A DNA stretch of 64,000 bases from contig WGLN01000017.1 in the NCBI GenBank assembly GCA_016125555.1, positions 94,746 through 158,745 of the forward strand. The letters are read 5' to 3'. The stretch is from Porphyrobacter sp. Lineage in GTDB: Bacteria; Pseudomonadota; Alphaproteobacteria; Sphingomonadales; Sphingomonadaceae. How positions within the stretch are numbered: the first letter of the stretch is position 1; the number at the start of each line of letters is the position of its first letter. Under the pieces are notes generated by a model that did no database searches, had not been told where the DNA came from, and was given only the letters and a program-made list of their open reading frames with translations. This document shows positions 26,271-35,614 of this stretch, one piece after another. Position numbers and translations under genes: made by a program.

Positions 26271-27701
26271 ATGGCGAGCCGCCCGCGCACACTCTACGAG
26301 AAGATCTGGGACGCCCACGTCGTCGAGACGCGCGAGGACGGCACGGCGCTCGTCTATATCGACCGCCATCTGGTGCACGAGGTGACAAGCCCGCAGGCCT
26401 TCGAGGCGCTGCGGCTGGCCGGGCGCCCGGTGCGCAGGCCCGAACTGACGCTCGCCGTGCCCGACCACAACCTGCCGACCACGCCGCGGCTCGATGCGGG
26501 CGGCAGGCCGGTGCCGATTGCCGACCCTGAAAGCGCAGCGCAGCTCGCCGCACTGGAAGCGAACGCCCCGGCCTTCGGCATCCGCTACATCCCCGCCACG
26601 GCGCGCGAACAGGGCATCGTCCACGTGGTCGGCCCCGAACAGGGCTTCTCGCTGCCCGGCACCACCATCGTCTGCGGGGATTCGCACACCGCCTGCCACG
26701 GCGGATTGGGCGCGCTCGCCTTCGGGATCGGCACCAGCGAGGTCGAACACGTGCTGGCGACCCAGACCCTGCTGCTCCAGCAGTCGAAGCCGATGGAGGT
26801 GCGCGTCGAGGGCGACCTCGGCCCCGGCGTGAGTGCGAAGGACCTGATCCTGCACATCATCGGTAAGATCGGCGCCGCGGGCGGTTCGGGCTACGTCATC
26901 GAATATCGCGGGCGCGTGTTCGAGGCGATGACTGTCGAGGAGCGCCTCACGGTCTGCAACATGAGCATCGAGGCAGGCGCGCGCGCCGGGCTGATCGCGC
27001 CCGACGATGTGACCTTCGCATACCTGAAGGGCCGCCCGATGGCTCCGCAGGGTGCCGAGTGGGACGCGGCGGTCGCTTACTGGCGCACGCTCCACTCGGA
27101 CGAAGGCGCGGTCTTCGCCAAGTCGGTCGTTATCGACGCGGCGCAAGTCGAACCCAGCGTCACCTGGGGCACTTCCCCCGAGGACGTGGTGCCCATCGGC
27201 GGGCGCGTGCCGCACCCTGAGGACTTCGCCGACGAGAGCAAGCGCGTCGCGGCGCGCAAGAGCCTCGACTACATGGGCCTCACCCCCGGCACGCCGATGA
27301 CCGAGGTGCCTATCGAGAACGTCTTCATCGGCTCTTGCACCAACAGCCGCATCGAGGACCTGCGCGCGGCCGCCGCGGTGCTGAAAGGTCGCCGCAAGGC
27401 CGATAATGTGCGCTGGGCGATCGTCGTGCCCGGTTCGGGTCTGGTCAAAGCGATGGCCGAGGACGAGGGGCTCGACAAGGTGTTCATCGAGGCCGGGTTC
27501 GAATGGCGCGAGCCGGGCTGTTCGGCCTGCCTTGGCATGAACCCCGACAAGGTGCCGCCGGGCGAACGCTGCGCCTCGACCTCGAACCGCAACTTCGTCG
27601 GTCGGCAGGGTCCGGGGGCGCGCACCCACCTCGTCTCCCCCGCCATGGCGGCGGCTGCCGCTGTCGCGGGGCGCCTCGCCGACGTGCGCCAGCTCGGGTG
27701 A
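26271..27701 (+). CDS. leuC: 3-isopropylmalate dehydratase large subunit
   Basis: This 476-residue aconitase-family protein isomerises 2- to 3-isopropylmalate in leucine synthesis together with LeuD. It starts [20 protein letters not shown]. It has [20 protein letters not shown] and the three Fe-S cysteines in [14 protein letters not shown] and [12 protein letters not shown], and the typical C-terminal [23 protein letters not shown] at 26271 with the family N-terminus; a longer in-frame extension lacks homology. leuD follows after a small membrane-protein gene. Confidence 0.96.
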   Translation: MASRPRTLYEKIWDAHVVETREDGTALVYIDRHLVHEVTSPQAFEALRLAGRPVRRPELTLAVPDHNLPTTPRLDAGGRPVPIADPESAAQLAALEANAPAFGIRYIPATAREQGIVHVVGPEQGFSLPGTTIVCGDSHTACHGGLGALAFGIGTSEVEHVLATQTLLLQQSKPMEVRVEGDLGPGVSAKDLILHIIGKIGAAGGSGYVIEYRGRVFEAMTVEERLTVCNMSIEAGARAGLIAPDDVTFAYLKGRPMAPQGAEWDAAVAYWRTLHSDEGAVFAKSVVIDAAQVEPSVTWGTSPEDVVPIGGRVPHPEDFADESKRVAARKSLDYMGLTPGTPMTEVPIENVFIGSCTNSRIEDLRAAAAVLKGRRKADNVRWAIVVPGSGLVKAMAEDEGLDKVFIEAGFEWREPGCSACLGMNPDKVPPGERCASTSNRNFVGRQGPGARTHLVSPAMAAAAAVAGRLADVRQLG

Positions 27702-27746
27702 TCCCCGAGGCTTGAAACCGCGCTGCCTTAGGCGCATGGAAACCCG

Positions 27747-27935
27747 ATGACCGACAAGAAATCAGACAGAAAAACCTCCGGCAGCCGTGCCGCCATGGGC
27801 GCGGCGGCGATCGGCTCGGCGGCGGTGGCCGCGGCGCTGCTCTATGCCGGGCGCAGGCGCGCTGCGAAGAAAAGGCCGAACGAGCCGACCCAGCCCGGCC
27901 CGATCCCCTCGGGCGAGCCGCCGCAGACCGACTGA
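27747..27935 (+). CDS. Small single-pass membrane protein between leuC and leuD
   Basis: The 62-residue product has a basic N-terminus ([14 protein letters not shown]), one hydrophobic Ala-rich helix ([17 protein letters not shown]) and a Pro-rich hydrophilic tail after RRRAAKKRP. No family is recognised. The gene is 45 bp after leuC and 10 bp before leuD, all on the plus strand, so it is expressed with the isomerase subunits. Codon use and GC look like the neighbours, which supports a real gene. Its function is unknown. Confidence 0.7.
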   Translation: MTDKKSDRKTSGSRAAMGAAAIGSAAVAAALLYAGRRRAAKKRPNEPTQPGPIPSGEPPQTD

Positions 27936-27945
27936 GGACGCCACC

Positions 27946-28545
27946 ATGCAGCCCCTCACCAGCGTCGAGGGCCGCGCCATTCCGCTCGGCCTCAAGAATG
28001 TCGACACCGACATCATCATTCCCGCCAAGTGGCTCAAGACCATCAGCCGCGAAGGTCTGGGCGCGGGCGCTTTTGAATCGCTTCGCGCGGAGCCGGGCAA
28101 TGTCTTCGACGATCCCGCCTACAAGGGCGCGCCGATCCTCATCGCGGGCGACAATTACGGCTGCGGATCGAGCCGCGAGCACGCCGCCTGGGCGATGCTC
28201 GACCTCGGCATCCGCGTGGTCATCGCGCCGAGCTTTTCCGACATCCATTCGGGCAATGCGGTCAAGAACGGCATCCTGCCGGTGGTGCTGCCGCAGGACG
28301 CGGTCGACCGGCTGCTGGAGGTTGCGCGCGAAGGCCAGCCGATCACCGTCGATCTCGAAAGCCAGACCGTCACCACCCCCTATCAGGATCGCTTCACCTT
28401 CGACATCGACCCGTTCCGCAAGCACTGCCTGCTCAACGGCCTCGACGAGGTCGGGCTGACCATGGCGCGCGGGGAAGCCATCGGCGGCTTCGAGGCGCAG
28501 CGCGCCGCCGCCCAGCCGTGGCTGATGCGCGGCACATCCATCTGA
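27946..28545 (+). CDS. leuD: 3-isopropylmalate dehydratase small subunit
   Basis: The 199-residue swivel-domain subunit has the family pattern [39 protein letters not shown], and [20 protein letters not shown]. It forms the isopropylmalate isomerase with LeuC. The ATG at 27946 follows GAGGACG. Length is normal. The quinone oxidoreductase gene starts 26 bp downstream. Confidence 0.95.
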   Translation: MQPLTSVEGRAIPLGLKNVDTDIIIPAKWLKTISREGLGAGAFESLRAEPGNVFDDPAYKGAPILIAGDNYGCGSSREHAAWAMLDLGIRVVIAPSFSDIHSGNAVKNGILPVVLPQDAVDRLLEVAREGQPITVDLESQTVTTPYQDRFTFDIDPFRKHCLLNGLDEVGLTMARGEAIGGFEAQRAAAQPWLMRGTSI

Positions 28546-28571
28546 CGACAATTCCGAGGGGAGGACTACCC

Positions 28572-29570
28572 ATGAAAGCCATTCGCACCCACCAGGTCGG
28601 CGGGCCGGAAACCCTGACACTGGACGAGGTGGAAACCCCCACCCCCGGCAAGGGCGAGGTGCTGGTCGCGGTCAAGGCCTGCGCGATCAACTATCCCGAC
28701 GGCCTCATCATCCGCGACATGTACCAGTTCAAGCCGCAGCGCCCCTTCTCGCCCGGCGGCGAGATCGCGGGCGTGATCGAGGCGGTCGGCGAGGGGGTCG
28801 AGGGCTACCAGGTCGGCGACCGGGTGATGGCAGGCATCGGCAATGGCGGCCTTGCCGAGAAGGTCGTGGTGCCCGCGGGCCGGATGTTCCCGGTGCCGGA
28901 CGGCGTGCCCTTCGAGAAGGCGGCCTCGCTGCTGATGACCTACGGCACCACCATCCACGGCCTCAAGGACCGCGGCCACATCAAGGCCGGCGACACCGTG
29001 CTGATCCTCGGCGCGGCGGGCGGCGTCGGGCTGTCGGCGGTGGAACTCGCCAAGGCCTTCGGCGCGCGCGTGGTCGCCGCGGTCTCGTCGAAAGCCAAGG
29101 GCGAGGTCGCCAAGCAGGCCGGGGCGGACGAAGTGGTGATCTACCCGCGCGAGGCGATGGACAAGGATGCCTCCAAGGAACTCGCCAACGCGTTCAAGGC
29201 GGCCTGCGGCCCGGACGGCGCGAACATCGTCTACGACATCGTCGGCGGGCAATATTCCGAGCCCGCGCTGCGCGCCATCGCCTGGGAGGGCCGCTTCCTG
29301 GTGGTCGGCTTCCCCGCGGGGATTGCCAAGATGCCGCTCAATCTCACCCTCCTGAAGTCCTGCGACATCTGCGGCGTGTTCTGGGGCGCCTTCACCGCGC
29401 GCGAGCCAGCCGCGTTCCGGGCGCAGGTCGAGGAGCTGTTCGACCTCATGAAAGCCGGCAAGATCGATCCGCTGGTCTCGGAAACCTTCCCGCTCGCGCG
29501 CGCCGGCGATGCCATCGCCAAGCTCGAGAACCGCGAGGCGGTCGGCAAGCTCGTCGTCACGATGGACTAA
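28572..29570 (+). CDS. NADPH:quinone oxidoreductase family zinc-independent MDR protein
   Basis: The 332-residue protein belongs to the medium-chain dehydrogenase/reductase superfamily, quinone-reductase group. It has a GroES-like N-terminus (AINYPDGLIIRDMYQFKPQR, PFSPGGEIAGVIEAVGEGVE) and a Rossmann domain with TVLILGAAGGVGLSAVELAK. The catalytic zinc ligands of alcohol dehydrogenases are absent. It reduces quinones or enoyl-type electrophiles with NADPH. ATG at 28572 has GAGGGGAGGA upstream. It is probably transcribed with leuC-leuD but has no obvious role in leucine synthesis. Confidence 0.9.
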   Translation: MKAIRTHQVGGPETLTLDEVETPTPGKGEVLVAVKACAINYPDGLIIRDMYQFKPQRPFSPGGEIAGVIEAVGEGVEGYQVGDRVMAGIGNGGLAEKVVVPAGRMFPVPDGVPFEKAASLLMTYGTTIHGLKDRGHIKAGDTVLILGAAGGVGLSAVELAKAFGARVVAAVSSKAKGEVAKQAGADEVVIYPREAMDKDASKELANAFKAACGPDGANIVYDIVGGQYSEPALRAIAWEGRFLVVGFPAGIAKMPLNLTLLKSCDICGVFWGAFTAREPAAFRAQVEELFDLMKAGKIDPLVSETFPLARAGDAIAKLENREAVGKLVVTMD

Positions 29571-29580
29571 TGTTCCCCGC

Positions 29581-29612
29581 CGTGCGGCTTCGCGCTTGAA
29601 GCCGCGCGCCGG
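29581..29612. terminator. Hairpin downstream of the quinone oxidoreductase gene
   Basis: GCGGCTTC-GCGCTT-GAAGCCGC is a perfect 8-bp stem with a 6-base loop, about 15 bp after the stop codon. There is no T-run, so it may stabilise the 3' end of the mRNA or terminate with help from Rho. Confidence 0.4.
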
Positions 29613-29659
29613 GGCCATTATCGCGTGAAGCGGATCGTACCCGAGGGGACACACAGCAC

Positions 29660-29983
29660 ATGACCGATTTCAGGGACCGCGAACGCGCCGAGGAGGCCCA
29701 TTTCGCGCTCGAGGAAGAAACCGCCTTCCGCATCGCCGCGCGGCGCAACCGGCTGCTCGGCGAATGGGGCGCGGGGCTGATGAAGCTCACCCCCGAAGAG
29801 ACCGACGCCTACCGCAAGGCGGTGGTGCAGGCCGAGTTCGAGGAAGCCGGCGACGAGGACGTGATCCGCAAGCTGCTCGGCGATCTCACCGGTGCGGGGA
29901 TCGAGATCACCGAAACCGATATCCGCATGAAGCTGGAGGAAATGACCATCGAGGCGCGCCGCCAGCTGCTCGGCGAGGCATAG
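29660..29983 (+). CDS. DUF1476 protein, F1-ATPase zeta subunit homologue
   Basis: The 107-residue helical protein matches DUF1476 (MTDFRDRERAEEAHFALEEE at the N-terminus, RIAARRNRLLGEWGAGLMKL, DEDVIRKLLGDLTGAGIEIT). In Paracoccus this is the zeta subunit, which binds F1-ATPase and blocks reverse ATP hydrolysis. The inhibitory N-terminus is present, though its strength varies among species. It is restricted to alphaproteobacteria. bolA follows 4 bp downstream. Confidence 0.92.
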   Translation: MTDFRDRERAEEAHFALEEETAFRIAARRNRLLGEWGAGLMKLTPEETDAYRKAVVQAEFEEAGDEDVIRKLLGDLTGAGIEITETDIRMKLEEMTIEARRQLLGEA

Positions 29984-29987
29984 TCTC

Positions 29988-30221
29988 ATGCCGATGAGCG
30001 CCGCCGCCATCGAGGAAGCGATCCTTGCCGCCCTGCCCGGGGCGACGGTCGAACTGACCGATCTCGCCGGGGACGACGACCACTGGGCGGCAACCGTCAC
30101 CGCGCCGCAATTCGCCGGCAAGAGCCGGGTCGCGCAGCACAAGATGGTCTATGCCGCTTTCGGCGGGCGGATGGGCGGCGAACTGCACGCCTTGCAAGTC
30201 ACCACCAAGGTTCCCACCTGA
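29988..30221 (+). CDS. BolA family protein
   Basis: The 77-residue BolA/IbaG-type protein has the signature FAGKSRVAQHKMVYAAFGGR with the conserved His that bridges a [2Fe-2S] cluster to a monothiol glutaredoxin. The partner GrxD is encoded 40 bp downstream, so the two probably work as a cluster-trafficking heterodimer. Start is ATG at 29988 or 29994. Confidence 0.93.
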   Translation: MPMSAAAIEEAILAALPGATVELTDLAGDDDHWAATVTAPQFAGKSRVAQHKMVYAAFGGRMGGELHALQVTTKVPT

Positions 30222-30261
30222 GCCGCAACATTCATCAAACCCACCAGGGGCCGCTGCAAAA

Positions 30262-30588
30262 ATGTCCGACATCAACACCCGCATCTCCGACCTCGTCTCC
30301 GGCAACGACGTGGTGCTGTTCATGAAGGGCACCCCGCTGTTCCCGCAATGCGGCTTTTCGAGCCGGGCGGTGGCGATCCTCGACCATTGCGGCGTCGCCT
30401 ATGAAAGCGTCGACGTCCTTCAGGACATGGAAATCCGCCAGGGGATCAAGAGCTTCTCCGAATGGCCGACCATCCCCCAGCTCTATGTCAAGGGCGAGTT
30501 CGTGGGCGGCAGCGACATCATGATGGAGATGTTCGAGGCGGGCGAGCTGCAACAGCTCCTCGACGAGAGCGGCGTCGCCAAGGTCTGA
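30262..30588 (+). CDS. grxD: Monothiol glutaredoxin, Grx4 type
   Basis: This 108-residue monothiol glutaredoxin has the Fe-S-binding active site in PQCGFSSRAVAILD, the upstream KGTP motif with the glutathione-binding Lys, and the PTIPQLYVKGEFVGGSDIMM segment (TVP-like and GGSD motifs). It carries and delivers [2Fe-2S] clusters with BolA. It is the last gene of the DUF1476-bolA-grxD group. Confidence 0.95.
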   Translation: MSDINTRISDLVSGNDVVLFMKGTPLFPQCGFSSRAVAILDHCGVAYESVDVLQDMEIRQGIKSFSEWPTIPQLYVKGEFVGGSDIMMEMFEAGELQQLLDESGVAKV

Positions 30589-30713
30589 TGGTTTCCTGAC
30601 CTGCGAACCCGCCTCCGCGGGTTCGGTCCTCGCTGGACACGCAGCAAGCTGCGGTCGCTGGCACGATCGATGCCAGCACCTGTTTTCGAGCAGGCGCTCA
30701 ACGGCCTGCAGGG

Positions 30714-30791
30714 CCGCAAGGCCGACCGGCCGCCGCGCCTGATGGCGCGAAAGCCAAGGCGGACGGACGTCCGCCGCCCGGCGCTTGAGGG
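30714..30791. repeat. Dispersed intergenic hairpin element, copy B
   Basis: AGCCAAG (30752-30758) leads into the perfect 8-bp inverted repeat GGCGGACG-GA-CGTCCGCC (30758-30775), followed by GCCCGGCGCTTGAGG (30776-30790). Upstream are CCGCAAG, GGCCG-AC-CGGCC and GCGCC-TGAT-GGCGC mini-hairpins (30714-30750). The stem sequence differs from copies A and C but pairing is perfect. Confidence 0.75.
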
Positions 30792-30798
30792 CGAAAAC

Positions 30799-30840
30799 AA
30801 AAAAGCGCCCCGCATGACCAGTGCGGAGCGCTTTTTCTTT
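30799..30840. terminator. Strong bidirectional intrinsic terminator
   Basis: AAAAAGCGC (30800-30808) pairs with GCGCTTTTT (30828-30836), extended by CCGC/GCGG inside the loop, and is followed by TCTTTT. It can stop transcripts from grxD on the plus strand and also has an A-tract for the opposite direction. Confidence 0.85.
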
Positions 30841-31082
30841 TCAGGGGAGGCGCTGCCCGAAAACCAGGAAGGGCGCGCCTCGGCTTGAAGACCATTGGGA
30901 CCGCATCCTCTAATGCATGGCGCGTGCCAAATCAGGAAAACCACGCATTTCCGCCGCTTTTTCGGTCGCGGACGTCCCGACGCCCCCGGCACCTGTAAAG
31001 CATTCCGACACGCTCCCCAAAAGCGGCAGGTGTCTGCCAAAGCGCTTGGCAAGCGCTTGCCGCCGCGCCATCCTGCCGGGCG

Positions 31083-31865
31083 ATGAGCAACGATTCCGCC
31101 GCCCAAGGCATCCCCGCCGCCACGATCATCATCTTCCGCAAGGCGCCCGAGGGCGGGCCGCCCCAGGTGCTGATGACGGTGCGATCGAAGGGCATGGCCT
31201 TTGCCGGCGGCATGGCGGTGTTCCCCGGCGGGCGGGTCGATCCCGAGGATTTCGCGCTCGGCGAGGAGCTCGCGCAGGAGCACGGCCTCGCGCCGGACGA
31301 GGCCGCGCACCAGATCGCCGCGGTGCGCGAGACGCTCGAGGAAACCGGCCTCGCGCTCGGCCTTGCCGGAGAGATCGACGCCTCCCGCGCCCATGCGGCA
31401 CGCGCGATGCTGGCGGAGGTCGGCGCGCTCGCCCCGGTGCTCGAGGCATTCGGCTGGCGGCTCGAACTCGCTCAGATCACCCCCTTCGCACGGTGGTTTC
31501 CCAAGAACGAACGCATCCCGCGGGTCTATGACACGCGCTTCTACCTTGCCGATCTCGGCACCGGAGAGGTCGACGTGTCGATCGACAATGCCGAGAACAC
31601 GCACCTGTTCTGGACCAGCGCGCAAGGCGCGCTCGATGCGGCGGAGCGCGGCGAGATCAAGCTTATCTTCCCGACCCGCCGCAACCTCGAACGGCTCGCG
31701 CTGTTCGGCTCCTTTGCAGAGGCCCGCGCCCAGGCCGAGGCGATCCCGGTGCGCACCATCGTGCCGCAGATCGACACCAGCGGCGAACGGCCGATGCTGC
31801 GGATCATGGCCGATGCGGGCTATCCGATCACCGCCGAACTGCTCGAGACGGTCGCGCGGGGCTAG
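31083..31865 (+). CDS. NUDIX hydrolase with insert in the NUDIX box (NUDT19-like)
   Basis: The 260-residue NUDIX protein has the two halves of the box separated by an insert of about 30 residues: FPGGRVDPEDFALGEEL and IAAVRETLEETGLALGL. This layout and the length resemble NUDT19/RP2p-type proteins, which cleave coenzyme A or related diphosphates. The substrate here is unproven. The REXXEE metal-binding residues are present (RETLEE). The start ATG at 31083 has no strong ribosome site; a GC palindrome lies just upstream. It ends 75 bp from the convergent TonB receptor gene. Confidence 0.88.
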   Translation: MSNDSAAQGIPAATIIIFRKAPEGGPPQVLMTVRSKGMAFAGGMAVFPGGRVDPEDFALGEELAQEHGLAPDEAAHQIAAVRETLEETGLALGLAGEIDASRAHAARAMLAEVGALAPVLEAFGWRLELAQITPFARWFPKNERIPRVYDTRFYLADLGTGEVDVSIDNAENTHLFWTSAQGALDAAERGEIKLIFPTRRNLERLALFGSFAEARAQAEAIPVRTIVPQIDTSGERPMLRIMADAGYPITAELLETVARG

Positions 31866-31940
31866 CGCGCTGCGCCGCGAAACGGGAACGGCGGCGCGGG
31901 GCGTTCCCCGTCACCGCCGCCTTGCGCCTGACCCGCGGGC

Positions 31941-34478
31941 TCAGAACTTGTAACCGAACTCCACGCCGAAGCGCTGGCGCGCGCCCGGCGAGATGAACGA
32001 GCCGCCGAACTCCACCGCGGTGATCACCTCGTTCAGGTACTTCTTGTTGAACAGGTTCTCGGCATAGCCGAACAGCGACCAGCGATCGGTCTGCACCCCG
32101 ACCCTGAGATCGACCACGTCGAAGGAATCGCGCTGCGCCACCGAGTAATCGGCGTCGCCCACGAAGGCCGGCAGCGCCAGCGCGGAACCCGGCAGCAGCC
32201 CGCTGAACAGCGTCGGGTTGGTATCGTCCTGCAGCGTGTGGAACCAGGTCGGACCGGTCAGCCGGTAATCGGCGCGGGTCACGAAATCGAGGCTGTCGGT
32301 CACCGGCAGCTCGATCTGGGTGCCGAGGTTGACGGTGTAATCCGCAGTATAGGGCGACTTGTTGCCGACCGTCTCGGGCCGCGAGGCGTTCGCCTTGATC
32401 TCGCTCTCGGTGACGTTGGCCGAGCCGAACACCGTCCAGCCTTCGAGGATCCTTGCGGACAGGTTGAGCTCGCCCCCGTAGATCTCGACCTTGTCGATGT
32501 TCGAGACCACGCGCAGCAGGCCGAACCCGCCGACGAAGAACTCGAAGAACTGCATGTCGTCGATATTGGTGTAGTAGCCGGCAAGGTCGAAGGTCACCCG
32601 GCCGTCGAGCAGGCTGCCCTTCACCCCCGCCTCGAAGGCGCTCGAGACTTCCTTGCGATACTGGTCGTTGATCAGCACGTCCGTGCCGATGAACTGGTTG
32701 AAGGCCTGGTCGACGATCGCCGCCGACCCTTGGTTGTTGAAGCCGCCCGATTTGAAGCCGATGCCCCAGTTGGCATAGAGATTGGCATTGTCCGAGAGCG
32801 CGTAACGCAGCGAAATCTTGGGCTGGAACTGCTTGAAGGTCTTGGACTGATCGGGGATCGGTCCAAAGGCCTGCCCCGGGTTGATCGGCCCGCCGGTGAT
32901 CGGGTCCAGAACGTTGGGCACGAGACTGCTGACCGAGCGGTCCTCGATATCGTAGCGCGCCGCGAGGCCGACGTCGAAGCGGTCGGTGAGCTCCGCGTCG
33001 AGCGAGGCGAAGGCCGCGTAGACGTTGGTCGAGAAATCGTCGTGGTAAAGCTGTGTCGTCGGGTTGCTTGACCCGGGCGCATTGTAGAGCTGCGGGGTCA
33101 CGCCGAAGCCGAGATCCGCACCGAGGCTCACCCCGACCTCGCGGTCGATGTGGAGGTAATAGGCGCCGATCTGCCAGTCGATCGGGCCGTCGCCGTTCGA
33201 GGCGAGCCGCACCTCGGTGCTGAAATCCTTCTGCTTGCGCACCTGATACTGGGTGCCGTCGCAGGTCGTCGGGCTATAGGCGCCGAAGGTCGATCCGGTG
33301 GCCGGATCGAAGATGAAGGGGATCGGCGTCTGCCCGATGAAAGTGGGGGCGTTGAGCGGGTAGCCGGTGAGCGCCGCAGTCGAGGCGAAACACGCCGCGT
33401 TCGCCGCTGCAAGATCGCCCGTCGCAGTGCCGGTGAAATCGAGGAAGCGCGCGAAATCGGCCGAGGTGCCGTCGGCGGTCAGCGACTGGTCGACATCGCT
33501 GTAAAGCGCCCATGCGGTCAGCGTCGCGCCGTCGAAGCGGTGCTCGATCTTCGCCGAGGTCTCGAAGGTGGTCTGGTCGTTGGTCGGACGGATGTTCGAG
33601 TAGTAATCGAAGGGGTGGGTGTTGACGTCCTCGAAGAAGGCCGGGTCCACGGCCGCGAAATTGGGCAGGTGGAAGCTGGCGTTGAAGTTGATCGAGGCGC
33701 CCTTGAGATCGGCATAGCGCGCCTTGAGGTCGAGCTCGGTATCGGGGCCCAGATCGGCGACGAAGCGCCCGTCCACCGACCACACCTCCTGATCGTCGAC
33801 GGTCTTAGAATTGCCGAGGAAGCGGTTGCGGAAGAAGCCGTCGGTGGTCGAGTAATTGCCCGACAGCACGAAGCCCGCCCCGTCGCTGACCGGCACCGAA
33901 ACGTAGCCGGTGGCGAGATAGGTGTTGTCCTCGGCGGCGCGCAGCGTCACCCCGCCTTCGAGCACGTCGCCGGGCTTGACGGTCTGGATCACGATCGCGC
34001 CGGCGGCCGCGTTGCGTCCGTAGATCGCGCCTTGCGGACCTTTCAGGATTTCGACCTGGCGCAGCGTGCCCTGGTTCTGGTTGAGCTGTGCGGTGTTGGT
34101 CTTGAGGATGCCGTCGACCACCAGCGCGACCGAGCTTTCCGCATCGCGCGCACCGTTGATGCCGCGGATGTTGATCTGGGTGTCGCCCGCTTCGGCGGTG
34201 CCGGTGACGATGGTGACGCCGGGGGTCAGCTGGACGAAGTCGTCGGCGCGCTGCACGCCGGTCTTGGCGAGCGTGTCGGCGGTGAAAACGGTGATCGCGG
34301 CGGGCACGTCGGCGAGCGTTTCCGACTGGCGCCGCGCGGTGACGATGATGGCGTTGCTTTCCTCGGCGGATTGCTCGGTGCTGCGGGCCTGGTCGGGCGC
34401 ATCCTGGGCGAAGGCCGGAGTGGCGAAGGCGATGGCGCCGAGAGCCGCGCCAGTGGCAAGAACGATACGGGCATTCAT
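31941..34478 (-). CDS. TonB-dependent outer-membrane receptor of the catabolic island
   Basis: This 845-residue TonB receptor has a signal peptide (ATGAALGAIAFATPAFAQ), a TonB-box/plug start NAIIVTARRQSETLADVPAA, plug motifs QINIRGINGARDAESSVALV and VEILKGPQGAIYGRNAAAGA, a 22-strand barrel and the C-terminal FGVEFGYKF ending in Phe. It belongs to the large sphingomonad group that imports diverse organic compounds. The ATG at 34476-34478 has AGGAGA upstream. A minus-strand promoter with the GntR-type palindrome in its spacer lies about 200 bp upstream, so it is probably controlled by the adjacent GntR protein and imports the substrate of the hydantoinase operon. Confidence 0.92.
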   Translation of the reverse strand: MNARIVLATGAALGAIAFATPAFAQDAPDQARSTEQSAEESNAIIVTARRQSETLADVPAAITVFTADTLAKTGVQRADDFVQLTPGVTIVTGTAEAGDTQINIRGINGARDAESSVALVVDGILKTNTAQLNQNQGTLRQVEILKGPQGAIYGRNAAAGAIVIQTVKPGDVLEGGVTLRAAEDNTYLATGYVSVPVSDGAGFVLSGNYSTTDGFFRNRFLGNSKTVDDQEVWSVDGRFVADLGPDTELDLKARYADLKGASINFNASFHLPNFAAVDPAFFEDVNTHPFDYYSNIRPTNDQTTFETSAKIEHRFDGATLTAWALYSDVDQSLTADGTSADFARFLDFTGTATGDLAAANAACFASTAALTGYPLNAPTFIGQTPIPFIFDPATGSTFGAYSPTTCDGTQYQVRKQKDFSTEVRLASNGDGPIDWQIGAYYLHIDREVGVSLGADLGFGVTPQLYNAPGSSNPTTQLYHDDFSTNVYAAFASLDAELTDRFDVGLAARYDIEDRSVSSLVPNVLDPITGGPINPGQAFGPIPDQSKTFKQFQPKISLRYALSDNANLYANWGIGFKSGGFNNQGSAAIVDQAFNQFIGTDVLINDQYRKEVSSAFEAGVKGSLLDGRVTFDLAGYYTNIDDMQFFEFFVGGFGLLRVVSNIDKVEIYGGELNLSARILEGWTVFGSANVTESEIKANASRPETVGNKSPYTADYTVNLGTQIELPVTDSLDFVTRADYRLTGPTWFHTLQDDTNPTLFSGLLPGSALALPAFVGDADYSVAQRDSFDVVDLRVGVQTDRWSLFGYAENLFNKKYLNEVITAVEFGGSFISPGARQRFGVEFGYKF

Positions 34479-34837
34479 GGGACGGCTCTCCTGCGAAAAA
34501 CTCATGCGGTGAGGACGATGCCAGGGCCGTGCGGGCCGTTGGCGGTGTTGCGGGCACGGGAAGAGCGCGCGCACGGGCGCACAGCTGCGCGCCTAGGCTG
34601 GCAGGCGCGGTTCATCGCGGCGGGCACGATGGACTGGAACGGGTTCACGGCACTCCCCTGTTGCCATTGCGCGAACCGTTATTGTATACAAATCGCCGCC
34701 GTCAAGCCCTTTGCACAAATCGGTCGGCGGTCGCGGTCGCAGTGTGTTTTCGGTGCCGCAGGACTTTTCGGACGCAACCGGCCGACATAAGAGAGGCGCG
34801 GCATGACCTTCCCCCCCGATCTCAGGCCCTCGCGCCC
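34479..34837. promoter_or_regulatory. Intergenic control region between receptor and GntR genes, with operator
   Basis: This 359-bp gene-free region contains the perfect palindrome TTGTATACAA (34682-34691). On the minus strand it sits between TTGACG (-35-like, complement of 34700-34705) and TAACGG (-10-like, complement of 34676-34681), an 18-bp spacer, so a bound dimer should block the receptor promoter. The same 10-mer occurs at 35621-35630. I see no small gene here. Confidence 0.65.
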
Positions 34838-35521
34838 ATGAGCCGCGCGTCGGACACCGCCTATCAGGCCATTCGCGCGCACCTCATCAGCGGGGCGGCC
34901 AAGGCGGGCGAGCAGCTCACCGAGGACCAGCTCAGCCAGATCGCCGGGGTCAGCCGCACCCCGGTGCGCGAGGCGGTGCGCCGGCTGGTCGACGAGCTGC
35001 TGCTGGTGCGCAGCGAATCCAAGCGCCTGTTCGTCGCCGACTGGAGCCGCGACGACATCGAGGAGATGTTCACCCTCAGGCAGATGCTCGAATGCCACGC
35101 CGCCGAGCGCGCCGCGCGGCGACTGAGCCGGACGCAGGTGGAGGAACTCGCCGCGGTCAACCGGAGACTGCGCGACGCGATCGCCGGGGACGCGCCCGAT
35201 GTCGCGCGCTTCCTCGAAGCCAACCGCGCCTTCCACGAGGCGATCATCGACGCCGCACATTCGCCGCGCCTCGGGCAGTTGCTCGGCAAGCTGGTCGAGG
35301 CGCCGGTGGTGCTGCGCACCGCGCGCAACTATTCGCTCGAGGACCTGCGCCAGTCGGCCCGCGATCACGACGAGCTCGTCGCCGCCTTCGCCGCGCGCGA
35401 TGCCGAATGGGCGCGCGCGGTGATGGGCAGCCACCTGCGCCGGGCGTTCCACACCTTCGCCCGCACCCTCGGCCCGGCAGGAGCCGACGCGCAGGGCCAG
35501 GCGTCGCAAGGCGGGGCCTGA
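34838..35521 (+). CDS. GntR-family regulator, FCD type
   Basis: The 227-residue protein has an N-terminal winged helix (AYQAIRAHLISGAAKAGEQL, VSRTPVREAVRRLVDELLL) and an all-helical FCD ligand domain (MFTLRQMLECHAAERAARRL, RFLEANRAFHEAIIDAAHSP, then SARDHDELVAAFAARDAEWA with the metal-binding Asp/His pattern). FCD regulators bind T-x-G-T...A-C-x-A palindromes and respond to carboxylic acids. Two copies of TTGTATACAA lie upstream of the divergent receptor gene and the downstream catabolic operon. It is therefore the likely local repressor, with the pathway substrate or an intermediate as inducer. Confidence 0.92.
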   Translation: MSRASDTAYQAIRAHLISGAAKAGEQLTEDQLSQIAGVSRTPVREAVRRLVDELLLVRSESKRLFVADWSRDDIEEMFTLRQMLECHAAERAARRLSRTQVEELAAVNRRLRDAIAGDAPDVARFLEANRAFHEAIIDAAHSPRLGQLLGKLVEAPVVLRTARNYSLEDLRQSARDHDELVAAFAARDAEWARAVMGSHLRRAFHTFARTLGPAGADAQGQASQGGA

Positions 35522-35614
35522 ACCCCGCCAGGACCGGCCCAGCGCCGCCCGAGAGGCACCCGGGAACGGCTCGCGCAGCGCCCCGCTCCGGCAAGATTCG
35601 CAAGCCGTGCCCGA

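Larger units (their letters stand above)
30589..31082. other. 494-bp gene-free region between grxD and the NUDIX gene
   Basis: I see no supported gene here. The region holds copy B of the dispersed hairpin element (30714-30791), a strong terminator (30799-30840), and an overlapping palindrome GGCAAGC-GCTTGCC (31048-31061) about 22 bp upstream of the NUDIX start. The short frames in it have no plausible start context or protein character. Confidence 0.7.

Noticed and set aside
30670..31086. Small open frames of 63-72 codons between grxD and the NUDIX gene
   Set aside because: They cover the repeat element and the terminator, have no ribosome sites and no plausible protein character.
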